Shown: piece after piece, positions 11,069 through 22,220 of the stretch | Layout: each line of letters starts with the position of its first letter | Numbering within the stretch: the first letter of the stretch is position 1 | DNA from: Guillardia theta CCMP2712 | Taxonomy: Eukaryota; Cryptophyceae; Pyrenomonadales; Geminigeraceae | Reading direction: 5' to 3' | Length of the DNA stretch: 64,000 bases | Assembly: GCF_000315625.1 (NCBI RefSeq) | Contig: NW_005434582.1 | Coordinates: 56,706-120,705 of the forward strand | The notes under the pieces: model-generated | Told to the model about the DNA's origin: nothing | The model's database searches: none | Seen by the model: the letters and a program-made list of their open reading frames with translations, nothing else | Translations under genes and position numbers: made by a program

Positions 11069-11519
11069 CCCACAGAGTTGCGCAACCCCCTTCCCTACCG
11101 TCGACATGCACGCGGTCTGTTTATTCATACCTGCTCATTGCTCTATCGCCCTAGACATGTACGCGTTGTACACCCTCCTCACGTCCTGGTTCATGTCTGG
11201 CACCTTCACCAGCGTCCAGCTTCCTTCCTCCTCCAACGATGACTGCAGCAGCCTCCGCTCTGACTTCTTCACTGGCATGATGGGGTGGCGAGCAGCTGCA
11301 GGGCGGATGCCGCCAAGGAGCCTCGGGACGCTGTGAGCTGGCCAGACGGGAGGGGCGAGGGAAGGGTGGGAGGGGTCCAGGTCGTCGCTGGAGGAGAGGG
11401 AGAGGTCTGCTAGAGCAGGGAGGGATCTTGAGGGCTTGAGGGAGCAGTGCGAGGAGAGCCATGGGGGATGGGTGACGGCGAGGAGGTCTTGCAAGGCCTC
11501 TTGCGAAGAGGATCTTGGG
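11069..11519 (-). repeat. Left arm of palindromic gene duplication A
   Basis: It is nearly the exact reverse complement of 12607-13055, with only scattered mismatches and a small indel near 11105. The similarity covers the coding region and about 65 bp beyond its 3' end, where it breaks off at CCCACAGAG. Confidence 0.9.
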
Positions 11520-11533
11520 AGTAGCTGCACCAT
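11135..11533 (-). CDS. Member A1 of an unrecognised small-protein family, 132 aa
   Basis: ATG is at 11533 and the stop at 11135. The N-terminal two thirds is rich in Ser, Pro and Leu with no clear fold. The C-terminal third carries a family signature shared with three other genes nearby: RRLLQSSLEEEG, then TW, a charged spacer, then YNAYMS and an Ile-Glu end. The partner copy at 12568-12990 is almost identical on the opposite strand, forming a palindromic pair around an approximately 1.1-kb centre. Preservation of the frame between copies supports coding. No signal peptide or membrane segment is evident. Function is unknown. Confidence 0.6.
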   Translation of the reverse strand: MVQLLPRSSSQEALQDLLAVTHPPWLSSHCSLKPSRSLPALADLSLSSSDDLDPSHPSLAPPVWPAHSVPRLLGGIRPAAARHPIMPVKKSERRLLQSSLEEEGSWTLVKVPDMNQDVRRVYNAYMSRAIEQ

Positions 11534-11534
11534 A

Positions 11535-12565
11535 CTTTGGGTCGGATCAAAACTTTTGGATTCTTGAATGCGTATTGCAATGTATATGTTTTGTCAAGGT
11601 TGGTGTTCAAGAAGCTCTTGTTGAACGAGTGTGATGAATTGTTTCTGTGACGATTTTCTTTCGTTTGCTCGGGATCGGCAGGTTTTTGTATACCTTGAGC
11701 TGGAGGAAGACGAAGGGGAGGGGAGGGGGCGGGGGGGGACTAAAAAGTGGCAGGGAGGTGCAAACCATAGTTGAGTAAAAAAGGGAGGCCAAGATTTTGT
11801 TCGGTTCCAAATCACTCTTTTTCGAGTTCTTCTGAACCACCCTACCCCTCATTTCATTCATTTCAACCGGTACTGAGACCACCCCACCCTGTTCAATCAA
11901 ACATGGGTGACTTCCAGTGCCCGGCCTCCCAGGCCCCATCACTGTCATCATTCCGTACCCGTCCTCAACACTATACCAAGTACCGGTACGATACATAAAA
12001 TTAACCAAATTTATAAAGGGCACCGGGCCCCTGTGGCCGGGCCAGGACTCAGCAGGCCGGGCCCGGCCCGACCCTCGGAGCTCAGTAATACTTACACTGA
12101 ATATAAAAGTGCTCCGGTCTCGACGAAAAAAACGTTTTTAAACGTATTAGTACGAAAGAGTCGCCAAGTGGCGGTTCCGAAACGATGTGTTTATCGCACC
12201 CGGCCCCCACACCACCCACCTCAAGCAACAATGTATGTACTCTGGTACCGGTACATTTAATGGAAGTGCGGCAGGGATTGACAGGGGTCCGGGGACCATC
12301 GGGCAGCACAAGTTTCTCGCACCCTGCCACGTCCTGCCCTGGTCTTACAGGCCCTTCGGACCTTCGTCTGTAAGCCCCTGCCCTCCCTTGGTGCCACGCC
12401 CTTCTCCTCCTCTCCCAACTTCACCCATTCAGGCTCCAGCTCAGTTGCAACAGTCTCAGCGGCCTCCTGACGGAAGTTCAAGAACATCTTTCCCCCTCCT
12501 ATCAACCACTGAGTCCTCTAAGGCAGACGCAAGCCGAAGTGAAAGCCGTACTTGAACGGAGTCAT
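11535..12565. other. Centre of palindrome A, holding a GC-rich repeat fragment
   Basis: This is the spacer between the two divergent copies, so both promoters should be here. Around 11820-12140 there is another GC-rich fragment with CCGGGCC words and TACCGGTAC, related in style to the dispersed GC-rich element. The 12360-12555 stretch reads openly as Pro/Ser/Gln-rich on the + strand, but I cannot show it is coding. Confidence 0.4.
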
Positions 12566-12567
12566 TC

Positions 12568-12990
12568 ATGATTCAGGTACAGGCTATGGTCCAGAATCTG
12601 CATCTTCCAAGATGCTCTTCGCAAGAGGCCTTGCAAGACCTTCTCGCCGTCTCCCATCCCCCATGGCTCTCCTCGCACTGCTCCCTCAAGCCCTCAAGAT
12701 CCCTCCCTGCTCTAGCAGACCTCTCCCTCTCCTCCAGCGACGACCTGGACCCCTCCAACCCCTCCCTAGCCCCTCCCGTCTGGCCAGCTCACAGCGTCCC
12801 GAGGCTCCTTGGCGGCATCCGCCCTGCAGCTGCTCGCCACCCCATCATGCCAGTGAAGAAGTCAGAGCGGAGGCTGCTGCAGTCATCGTTGGAGGAGGAA
12901 GGAAGCTGGACGCTGGTGAAGGTGCCAGACATGAACCAGGACGTGAGGAGGGTGTACAACGCGTACATGTCTAGGGCGATAGAGCAATGA
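12568..12990 (+). CDS. Member A2 of the small-protein family, 140 aa (likely start 12586)
   Basis: It is the opposite-strand twin of the gene at 11135-11533, differing at only a few residues. The same signature is present (RRLLQSSLEEEG, TLVKVPDMNQDVRRVYNAYM). The first ATG gives 140 aa; the ATG at 12586 (MVQ) matches the start of the twin and is more likely. The frame stays intact although the two copies have diverged at some bases, suggesting selection on the protein or very recent duplication. Confidence 0.6.
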   Translation: MIQVQAMVQNLHLPRCSSQEALQDLLAVSHPPWLSSHCSLKPSRSLPALADLSLSSSDDLDPSNPSLAPPVWPAHSVPRLLGGIRPAAARHPIMPVKKSERRLLQSSLEEEGSWTLVKVPDMNQDVRRVYNAYMSRAIEQ

Positions 12991-13055
12991 GCAGGTATGA
13001 ATAAACAGACCGTGTGATGTCGACGGTAGGGAAGGGGGTTGCGCAACTCTGTGGG
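12607..13055 (+). repeat. Right arm of palindromic gene duplication A
   Basis: Reverse complement of 11069-11519; see that entry. The arm ends at CTCTGTGGG. Confidence 0.9.
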
Positions 13056-13237
13056 AATCTCTCTAGTTAGGTGGATGTCACAAGTGCGTTATTGAAGTGG
13101 AGGAAGTGATGCACAGATCGAAGAAGCATTGTGATGCAGCACATTTGTGAGCTATGCCATGTTTTGGTGCATAAGGTTTGTTGGAAAACAGAAGAACTTT
13201 TATCCTGAGGTATTCAAACTCATTACTCTTACTCAAA

Positions 13238-13660
13238 TCATGTTTTATTCTTGTTGTAGTAAATTTTCGGTATCATATAGGAAATGTACAGACTCCTCGC
13301 CTCTGGTCTCCTCGCCTCAGTCTCGATCCAGGTGTACCCGCCTTCCTCCTCAAGCGATGACTGCAAAAGCCTCCTGGTCTGCACCTTCCCGAGCGAGGGC
13401 TTGGGGGAAAGCTTCTGGAGCCTGATGCCAGCGAGGAGAGGGCTAGGCTGATGCGAGGAGGAGGGATGTGATGCAGAGAGATCGCTGTCGAGGGCATTGA
13501 GAGAAACGAAGAATGAGCAGGGGCAGTAGGAGGGAAAGTATAGGTGGCAAGGATGGGAGGGATGCGAAGGAGGGATAAAGAAGAGACGACAAACTCTGTG
13601 CTGAGAGGCTGTCTTCTGTTGTACTCCTTGCAATGAGGCTTCGCTACAACAGCCCCCCAC
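13238..13660 (-). CDS. Member B1 of the small-protein family, apparently degrading
   Basis: The open frame runs from 13660 to 13238. Its core, 13288-13497, is a near reverse complement of 14126-14331. It carries the family signature (RRLLQSSLEEEG, YTWIETEARRPEAR) but the end has changed: where the other members read YNAY this one reads YISYMI and runs on into a Lys/Asn-rich tail (KIYYNKNKT). The N-terminal part is unlike that of B2. I read it as the damaged or diverging member of pair B. Confidence 0.4.
   Translation of the reverse strand: MGGCCSEASLQGVQQKTASQHRVCRLFFIPPSHPSHPCHLYFPSYCPCSFFVSLNALDSDLSASHPSSSHQPSPLLAGIRLQKLSPKPSLGKVQTRRLLQSSLEEEGGYTWIETEARRPEARSLYISYMIPKIYYNKNKT
13288..13497 (-). 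repeat. Left arm of palindromic duplication B
   Basis: Reverse complement of 14126-14331 with few differences. Similarity is limited to the coding core, unlike pair A, where flanking sequence is also shared. Pair B is therefore probably older. Confidence 0.85.
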
Positions 13661-13979
13661 TGTCGCCTTTCCCGATCAGTTTGCGTTGTTACTACACGGG
13701 CGCCCTCTTACTTGGTTCTTTTCATTTTTACTACAACAAACCGTGGCAACAGGTGTGTCATTCTGACATTAGATTAGTCGTTTCGCTGACAAACGCGAAA
13801 AATGCATCTAAATTTAGAATGTCATCCGTTGGTCACTGTAGTAAATTCAATATCCCAGCAGCAGCCCCCCCTTATTTGACCCGGCCAGGTTTGCTCCCCT
13901 CCCAAAACTTCCCACCCGCCCCCCTCCCTAAAGGATTCTTTCCTCGCTCCTGTGCCCCCTCCCGTGCTTCATCATAGCA

Positions 13980-14369
13980 ATGGTTCAGTCTCCAACCTCT
14001 CACTCTCCCTGCCACAACCTGCTTTCCTGCCCACGAGGACGCTCTCATCTGCAATGGGCTCTCCAATCCCCCAAGGAAGCCTGCCTCCCCTCTCTGCCTC
14101 CCTCCCCTGCCTCTCTTCCTCCCCATGCCCTCGACAGCGATCTCTCAGCCTCACATCCCTCCTCCTCGCATCAGCCTAGCCCTCTCCTTGCTGGAATTAG
14201 GCTCCAGAAGCTTTCCCCCAAGCCCTCGCTCGGGAAGGTGCAGACCAGGAGGCTTTTGCAGTCATCGCTTGAGGAGGAAGGCGGGTACACCTGGGTCGAG
14301 ACTGAGGCGAGGAGACCAGAGGCGAGGAGGCTGTACAACGCGTACATATCCAGTATGATAGAGAAGTGA
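13980..14369 (+). CDS. Member B2 of the small-protein family, 129 aa
   Basis: ATG is at 13980 and TGA at 14367-14369. It shares with A1/A2 the C-terminal block RRLLQSSLEEEG, TW, a charged spacer and YNAYISSMIEK. Its N-terminal half is Ser/Pro/Leu-rich as in pair A but differs in sequence. The B core (SASHPSSSHQPSPLLAGIRL) is shared with B1. A probable polyadenylation-type AATAAA lies shortly downstream (near 14411). Unknown function; no targeting signal is obvious. Confidence 0.6.
   Translation: MVQSPTSHSPCHNLLSCPRGRSHLQWALQSPKEACLPSLPPSPASLPPHALDSDLSASHPSSSHQPSPLLAGIRLQKLSPKPSLGKVQTRRLLQSSLEEEGGYTWVETEARRPEARRLYNAYISSMIEK
14126..14331 (+). repeat. Right arm of palindromic duplication B
   Basis: Reverse complement of 13288-13497. 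Confidence 0.85.
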
Positions 14370-14700
14370 GATGCTGTAATGAGCTTTGACGACTTGAAAT
14401 ATCATCATTGAATAAAAACTCATGGAAATTCACCAGTGTTTTCTCGGATTGAGCGCGTGATCAACTGCGATGCAGACAAATGATCGTTTACTTCCCTTCA
14501 AATCTACATTCAAGCTCCTCCTCTTCTCTCCTCTCCTCTCCTCTCCTCTCCTCTCCTCTCCTCTCCTCTCCCTCCTAACATACACAAGAGGATCAATCCA
14601 AGCAGCGCCTTCTCCTCCTCTGCTCCCCTCCTGACTTCATCTATCCATCTACACACTCAGGGTCTTCACCGTGCACTCGTTGCACCTGCATCTGCCATGC
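14370..14700. other. Intergenic with CTCCT microsatellite
   Basis: The spacer between convergent genes. It contains about ten CTCCT pentamers at 14519-14571. No other structure is seen. Confidence 0.6.
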
Positions 14701-14702
14701 TA

Positions 14703-17700
14703 TCAGCGCGAGCAAGCACGAGAGTTCCTGCTCACCTGCCAGCTGTTGACAGCCAGAGGCCCAGCATCTCCACCTCGGATCCCAGGAGGCGGTACCGGCG
14801 CAACTTCGGGCACTGGGAGGGGTCCGTTACAGGGAGCAGGAAGGGGTTCAGCAAGCTCACAGAGCGCGTTGACCATCTGGTGCATCTTTTTGCGGTACCT
14901 GTTGTCTTTCTCCTCCTGCAACCTCTTGCGCTTCGCCTGCAGGAGGAGGCGGTCAGCGAACGACCCCTTCAACAGCGCTACTTACATGCTTGTCCATGAC
15001 ATCGATGCCTTTGTGCGGCTTCGCTGGAGGCTGGACGGGTCGATCAGAGCAGGAGAGAAGGAAGAGGAGGAAGAGAGAAGGAAGAGGAGTAAGAGAGAAG
15101 GAAGAGGAGGAGGAGAGAAGGAAGAAGAGGGTGAAGCTCAGGAGGATGAAGGAGGAACAGGATCAGGTGAAGGAGGAGGAAGGAAGAGGAAACAACCTTG
15201 CCGGAGACTTCATCTAGGACGACTTCCAGGCACCTGCTCGCACTGTTGACCCATGGAATGCGATGTCGGGGCTTGTGGCCTTACCTGCAGAAGTCGTTCT
15301 TGTCGGACCAATATTGCCGTTCCTCCTTTGGGATCTACACGCCAAGTCACATCCTTGAGCTCCTCGCACACTGCTGACGTCTCACTTTGTTCCTCCGCTC
15401 CCGATCTGCCGGGGCCAGGCATGCCTGAGGAACCAGGAAGGTTGCGTAGTCTTGCCCTGCTCGAAGCGTCAGGGTAGAGGCGAGGGAGCGGAGAGGGGGG
15501 AGGAAAGCGCAGGAAATGGGGAAAGCGAGAGCAAGGTGGAGAAGGAGGAAAACATGGTAGAAAAAGAGAGGAGAATAGGTGATAGGAAGCATGAGGGGAA
15601 ACGTGTGAAAGAAGGAGGAGGGGGGGAGTGAGATAGACGAGCATAACGGACGGAAGGAGCACAGGGGTTGAGGTCCCAACCGCAATGGAGCAATCTCCAT
15701 CCGAGACGCTTGAGGACGTCGTCGCGATGAAAGACCCAGGCCTGAGAAGACGTCGATTAGATCAACAGAACGAAAAGATGGAAGAGGAAGAGGAGGAGGA
15801 GGAGGAGGAGGAGGAGGAGGAGGAGGAGGAGGAGGAGAAGCAGCAGCAGCAGGAGGTGGTGGTGGAGTAGAGGTCGAGCAAGATGGGGGAAGGTTGAAGG
15901 GAGGACAAGCTAAGAGCCAACCTTATATCTCGTCCCTCCATTAGAGCCAGGGTCGTTGATCTTCACTGAGAGTTGAACCCCGTCGTCAGGGTCAACAACC
16001 CCAGCCTGACCCCCGGGCATGGCGCCTGTGGATGCTTCAGGGAGGAGAGAAGAGCTGGGGAGGAGCTGGACGAGACCTCCCTCCAAGGATTGCAACGATC
16101 CGTCACGAGCAAGGCTCAACCCGCAGCCTTGCTGCGTTCCTAGCGGTCTAGAAGCACGAGGTGAGGAGAGGAGAGGAGAGGAAAGCAGGAGCAGGAGATG
16201 ACCAAGGAGAAGGAAAGAGAAGGTGGAGAAGGGAAGTAGAAGGGGAGAAGGGCAGAGGAACAAAGAAGAGGAGCAGCGACGAGGAGGTTGAGGACTCAAG
16301 AAACACAAAGGCTTAACCTTGGGCGGTTCGGGTCTGGAGGAGGGGGGACGTGATCTGCATCATCGTCGGGGTCCCAGGCATCGCGTCGATCGTCGTCGCC
16401 ATCTGTGAGCTCGTGCATGTGCTTCTCGTGGTATCGGCTGGCCAGGAAGCATCAGCATCAGCAATCGCTCCTCCTCCGCCCCCCCCCCCCCGCAATCGCT
16501 CATCTCACTTCCTCTTCTTCCTCGTCTTCATCCTCCTACTCTCGCCCACTCTCCTCTCCTCCTCACCTCCTCATCTCCGCAGAAGATCGTTTGGCAGGGT
16601 CCAGCCACACTCCAAGCTGCCTTGCCTTCCCTCGAATGTGATGCTCGCGCGCGGCCTGGAGGCAACCGTGAGACGACGGGAGCTGAGCTCTTCAGCCTGA
16701 ACCTCCACGTTCTTGCTCTTGCAGGTCGCCACATGCGCTTCAGCAGACTTGGCGAGCGTGTCGAGCTCCGTCTGCGGCAGGGGAAACTGAGGCGGCGACA
16801 GCAGGGGGAGGTTCAGACCTTGACGGAAGCGATGCGAGCAAGGGCGTTTGACCTCCGGCGAGCAGTGATCCCCAACCTGAGCCTCTCCTGGTCGTGTTCC
16901 GTCAGGCCAGACGGTCACTTCCCTCCTCCAATACTATCGCCTCCTCAACAAACTACTACTACCAACTCGTCCCCGTTCCTGTCTTCTCTCCTTCCTCCTC
17001 TCCTCTCCTCTTCTCTTCCTCACCTCCTCTCCTCCATACGTGCACACCAGCCCCTCCACCATGGGCAGCGCGTCCTTGGGGAGAGTACACCGGAGAAGCT
17101 CCCAGGTCTCGCGGTCTCCCGTGAGCAGCGAGCCAGCATGCTCTCGTTCTGTCATGGCCATGTTGCGGAAGAGCATGTCGATGTGCCGCACCTGCACAGC
17201 GACTAAGAGCCTGCGGAGGAGGAAAAAGGAGGAGAGGAGGAAGCGAATAAGAAGTAGAGGAGAAGAGGAGAGAAGAAGAGAGCGTAAGGATCCTTGAGAG
17301 CGTACCAGGTAGTCTCCTGGCATCCCCACAGGGTTCGACATCACACCCTGCATGATCTGCCCGGGGCCCAGAGGATCAGCTTGCTTGTCTACCATGGGCA
17401 CCACCACGACATTGAGCCGCTGCAGCAGGTTGAGCCTCGGGGAGGAGAGGAAGCGATCAGTCCTTGCCTGCAAGATCTTCTCGCCGATCCTCTCACGAGA
17501 CGTGGGCGCCTGGTAAGTTTGTGGCTCGAGCTAGGATACTGTCAAAATCTCGCAAGGGAGAGCGTGGGGAGGACAACACCTGCGCATACTTGCTCTGGGG
17601 ACCAGTAGGCTCCTCGTTGGCCTGATACTGCGAGTGAGCGAGAAGCAGCTGCAGGCAGCAGGATAAGACCTGCTCGTTGGCGATCCGGATGATCTCTTGC

Positions 17701-18299
17701 ATGGTCGCGGAGTACTCGTCGATGTAGAGGCTGATCAATCGCTGTCTTGGCACGAGCATCCAGTGCTCCACCATGTCGTCGAAGGACTGCTTGCCCATCA
17801 GGGCCAGGCAGACTCGGAGGAGAGCAGCGACGTGCGCAGGATTCGTGTCGTGATCTGACTTGATCCCGAACGCCTTCACGTCCAGCCGGCCCTCCGACAC
17901 TGCGCACTTGAGCTGAACCAACCGCATATGCAGGGCAGTCGCCTGGTCGGAGAGGCGCATGGGGAGGACGGACCGCTGCAACGTGCTGCATCCCTTCTTG
18001 AGCGTCTGGGTGGCAGAGGGAGGGAGGGGAAGCTCGATGAGGGTGCTGGGAGGCGGCTGCTCCTGCCCCTTGAACTGCTTGGGATGCTTGTCCACATGGA
18101 CTCCTCGGAGAATCTGAGTCTGGTAGGACTCCGCCTTGAAGAGAAGGGATCTGAGACGGTCGATGCAAGCGACTAGGATGTTGGGTTGTTTGTGCTCGAG
18201 GGCTGCGATCAGCCGGTCTGGCGGCACCTCCATGATCGACGACATGGACAGCTGCATCGGCATTCCGCCACCCACGCGATCATCAAGCACGACGGACAT
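14703..18299 (-). CDS. Large unrecognised intron-rich protein
   Basis: ATG is at 18299. Exons I trust: 18299-17580 (240 codons), 17467-17306, 17191-17048, 16887-16819, one starting about 16785 (FPLPQTELDTLA), about 16466-16321 (RYHEKHMHELTDGDDD), about 16154-15933 (PLGTQQGCGLSLARDGSLQ), about 15338-15287 (IPKEERQYWSDKNDFC), about 15242-15201 (ASRCLEVVLDEVSGK), about 15030-14986 (PPAKPHKGIDVMDKH) and 14940-14703. The first four join in phase 0. The first exon is helical, Leu-rich and globular-looking (VEHWMLVPRQRLISLYIDEY). Later parts include an acidic patch, a Pro-rich patch, a basic helix (AKRKRLQEEKDNRYRKKMHQ) and a Pro-rich tail. No domain is recognised. The downstream joins are tentative, and the true C-terminus may lie past a possible intron near 14750. 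Confidence 0.6.
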
Positions 18300-20175
18300 G
18301 CTGGGTCGACAAGGCGCAGGTGCTGCACAACTATCGAGGAAAGTTTTTCACCCCTGAATGCTCCTGTGAGGAATGTCAGAACGATGCGGAAATCGACGCA
18401 AGCATAGTGGAATATTGTTAGCTCCAAAACAAAGATACGGGTTACTTTCTGTGGTTAGCGTCTGTTCTTCAGCCTTGAGGAGATCGGATCAAACCGTATC
18501 AAGAGAGTAGTATGCGTCTTGATCGTCAATCAGTCAAAAGGGGGGGGAAGATGCCGCTAGCAAGGAGGAAAACGGGGCCGTAAGGGGGCAAGGCTTGCAA
18601 GTGAACACAACGGGGCAGCTGCTCAGCACACCATGGGTTTAGAAGGGGAAGGAGGGGGAGAGGGATGGGCTGTGGGGAGGAAGAGGTGGAGCGAGAGGAG
18701 GGTGGCATCCGTAGCGGGGAGGAGGAGGAGGAGACATGCTCTGCTAGGTTTTGAGCCCATGCCCTCCATTGCGACAAGAGGGTCAACAGGCTCCTTCTAG
18801 CATGGAAGTACTCGATGATTAGGGGAAACAGTGGTCGATGGTGGGGTGGGGGTGGGGTAAACAGAACCTAGTGGGGAAAACTTTCGAGACTAGGGGTACC
18901 ACCAGGGTTGAGCAGTACCAAGACCGGACTAGGGGTGGTATTGATATTTAGTACCATTTTATTTTAGGTATACTATTTCAGTAGTCATGTAGTTCAAACA
19001 TTCCGTACAAATATAAATATGTTTTCAATATTAGTACTGATTATTTTGATCAATATATCAACTGAAGGAGTTTGGCAAGGTCTTGTGGCCCGGCCATCAA
19101 AAATAACGGCTGTAACCGTACAGAGAGATTGGCGATACAGGGAGGGTAGGGGGTGGGTATAGAAAATTATGACCCACCCTATTCGTACTCAATGATATGG
19201 AGCTAGACGGGGTCTAATGTCCACGGGTCGTCAAGAATATCCAGCAGGGTTAGGTAGAAGGGGTGGGTAGTGGATGGTCCCGCAATGCTGGATGAGATGC
19301 GAAGGGTTGTGGAGATAGAAACAGCAAGTGGGGAGGAATGCTGACGGATCGATGGCATAACACCGCCTGTGCATGTGATCATGTGCTGCTTCTACTGTGT
19401 CCTTCAGCGCTTTGAAAGTATGTTCCTCATGGTTGTTGTTGCAAGTTGTGAAGGATGGGGTTCCCCAGCGACTAGTGTGTCTGCCTCAAGTGTGTTACAA
19501 GCTGTTGATATTGCCAGGTTGATGTCTGAAATCGATCATTCTTTTATCTTTGGCTCTAACGATAACCGGCTCACCTGTCATGCGAATGTCTTATCTCGGT
19601 CTCACTGAAGATTGAACACGTCACCTGTCACCTTCGATTTCAACTTTTCATCTGATTCCCCCCTGTGACGTTTAGTGGCCACTTGAGTGCAGAAGCCCTC
19701 GAGTGTATCAAATTGATCTTTTAATCCAACACTCTCTAGCATCCGCTGCTGCTCGAAGAAACGGGACCAACATACCCTTACAAAGACCTAGCTTTTCGAC
19801 CTAGCTTTTGGCTACCCAGTACCTTCATCTCTGTACATCTGATTGAGACCCGAGCAATGATTTCCCTCCTCTGTAGTACAATCCCTGCGATCACTGAAAT
19901 TTTCTCTCCAACAATCGTGATGACTCACTTCATGTTGTTTCCCACGCCTTTCCCATAGCACCTGTTCCCTTGCCTGTCTTGGCCTGCTTGATGCCTACTT
20001 GATGCCTACACGCGACTTTTTCTGCCTGTTTTATTGTGTTTTTCCATTTTCTCCCCGATCGAGCAATCTTAGTTATATTACCGAGACGAAAGAGCCCAAA
20101 GCTTTGAATGCCGCAAGTGACATTTTCTGACATCCCCCGTTTGTTCAGGCTGGATTTTCTCTTTCGCCATCGAAG
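18300..20175. other. Intergenic spacer with G-rich low-complexity blocks
   Basis: No gene is supported. 18540-18740 is G-rich on the + strand. 18830-19270 holds runs of GGGGTGGG and GTACCA words resembling stretches at 53900-54250 and 59380-59640, probably remnants of dispersed repeats. 18950-19060 is AT-rich. The last 300 bp should contain the promoter of the gene at 20176. Confidence 0.45.
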
Positions 20176-20644
20176 ATGCATTGTCTTCTTCGTTTCGTCG
20201 CTCTCTTCATCGCTGTACAGTGCATCTATGGCCAAGGTACATCTCTAGAGGCCCCACCATGCTCGATGCCCTGACTCTGCTCGCGCCGTCTCAGGATACA
20301 ACCTGAGGAATGGGGGGAACGTAGCGCTTGCGAACTCTGAGCCACTGGTTACCGCGAGGACGATCGAAAGAGCGAAGCAGCTGTCCATGGGAACTCCCTT
20401 GAAGGGCATCCGAGTCTTCGTTCCCGAGGGCCAGACAGCCCAGCGAGCGGTGGAGAACCAGCTCGCTGCTCAGCACATCAAGATCGCTCCCAAGGGGACT
20501 ATGCTGGAGGCTGCGGAGTCGACCTCAGCATACGCCAACGTGCCATGGTGGGTGTTCCTACTGACGTTCTTCGGATCCATCGGCACTATCTGTGCCATGT
20601 TCTACATCACTGAGAGGATGTGGGACAAGAGACAACAGAGCTGA
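20176..20644 (+). CDS. Small signal-peptide protein with one C-terminal membrane segment, two exons
   Basis: Exons 20176-20236 and 20295-20644 join in phase 1. Exon 1 encodes a signal peptide (MHCLLRFVALFIAVQCIYG). The mature part (about 118 aa) has a soluble stretch (RTIERAKQLSMGTPLKGIRV, then QRAVENQLAAQHIKIAPKG). A single hydrophobic helix follows (WWVFLLTFFGSIGTICAMFY) and ends with a positively charged tail (ERMWDKRQQS). This predicts a type I membrane protein of the secretory pathway or a plastid-surrounding membrane; there is no Phe-led transit peptide. I do not recognise the family. Splice sites and reading frame are clean, so the gene itself is convincing. Confidence 0.7.
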
Positions 20645-20989
20645 TGAGTGAGATGAAGTCGAGCCCCAGCGCATTAAAGACAGCCATTGAAAGCGTTCAG
20701 AACTGCAGCGCGCTAGTTTGAAGGGTGTCCTAGCACTACAGTGCAGGAGAGATGTGCGAGGGGGAAGGAGAGGAGTAGATCAGGGGCGAGCATAGTTGGA
20801 CAGCCGCATGCCCCCTCCATCAGTGCGATGGTCCTGAAGCGTGCGAGGCTCGAAGAGGAAGGAAGAGAGCTGCTTCTAAGGACCTGACACGTCCTCCGAC
20901 CTGCTTCCACTTGCTCTTGCGCCCTGTCAACGCCATATCCTCAAACAGCGATCACCTCACCCTCCTATCCCTTCTCGGCCATCAGCTCC

Positions 20990-21700
20990 CGCTCCTTCTC
21001 TGCAGCGCTGCAGGCAGGCATGCGCATTGAGGGTCTCGGGAAGGAAGAGGAGGACCCGGTGGTGCAGCAGCCAGCGGCTTGACGAGCCGCCGGCTGGCGA
21101 TGAGCTGGAGGCGAAAAGTCAACAGGTCCAAACCCAGGAGAAGGCGCAAAAGGGGCAGGAAGGAAGGGGGGGGGGAGGGGGAGGGGCGGCGGAGAGAGTG
21201 AGGATGGCGAGGTAGGCATGAGAGGGAAGTAACTGTAAGCTCCTTCAGCAGCTCCTTGACGTCAACGTGAAGATCACCCCGATGGCGACAGGATCCCGCT
21301 CCCTCGGCCTCCCCGGCCCCTGCAGAGGTCAGGCATAGCAAAGGGATGGGAGGTGGGGATGAGGATGCAACACGAGGCCAAGATGCCTCAGGAGGAGGAG
21401 GAGGAGGAGGAGGAGGAGGAGGAGGAAGAGCGAGGAGGAGACGAAGGCGCAATGTGCACCTCCCCTCCTCCGTTCGTGCTAGAGCCGTCAGAGCTATCAG
21501 TCCTAGTGTACCTCTCCTGCCTCTGCCTCTGCTGACTGCCGCCATCCATGCAGAGATCACCGGCTATGAGCCGCATCGTGCGGATCATGCGGCAGCAGAG
21601 GATGGGAGGGAGAGCGCGAGATGGCTGACCGGACTGTCTGCCATGGCAACCAAGAAGGATCCCCCATCGTTGTGCGGGAGGTTATCATGGTAGGAGGACG
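20990..21700 (+). other. Ambiguous exon-like segments upstream of the calpain gene
   Basis: Two + strand segments sit between good splice signals. One is about 21003-21054 (reading ALQAGMRIEGLGKEEEDP). The other is about 21249-21327 (reading QLLDVNVKITPMATGSRSL). They may be 5' exons of the calpain gene or a separate gene. The opposite strand also has open frames here, including a GAG/CTC repeat at 21390-21430. I cannot decide between them. Confidence 0.25.
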
Positions 21701-21998
21701 TGGATGTCTGTTGCTAGAGCAGAGATGATCGAAGTCCTTTCAGGCTGCTGTTCTTCCCTTTCATCCTAGTCGGCAACTCAATCTTCATCTTCCTTCTACC
21801 TTGCCTTCAAGTCTACGCGGACAGGTGGCATGCTGGATAGGTGGCGTTGAGGGATGGGTTGACGATGCTCAGGCTCTTTGGGAGATGTTTCATGGGCATC
21901 GGGCGCTACTGCTGCTGCTTCTGCTTCTGCCGATGCTGGAGGAGGAAGAGGAAGTGTGTGTGCTTCGAGTTCGAGGTGAAGATCGAAGAGAGAGATGA

Positions 21999-22030
<32 letters not shown>

Positions 22031-22220
22031 AAGGAGCAGGAGCAGGAGCAAGAGCAGGAAGACAACTGAAAGAGCAGGAGGAGCTAGTGGATTGTGATGG
22101 GAGGAGCAGGAGGAGCAGGAGGAGCAGGAGGAGAAGTAAGTGAAGGAGTTGACGAGGAAGACAAGAGGTGGTGGGAAGGAAGGTTGGGGAGGGGCAGGGT
22201 GATAAGGGAGGGAGACAGGA

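Noticed and set aside
19930-20235. Lys/Arg-rich 101-codon frame on the - strand
   Set aside because: It overlaps the promoter and signal-peptide exon of the gene at 20176 and has no other support.
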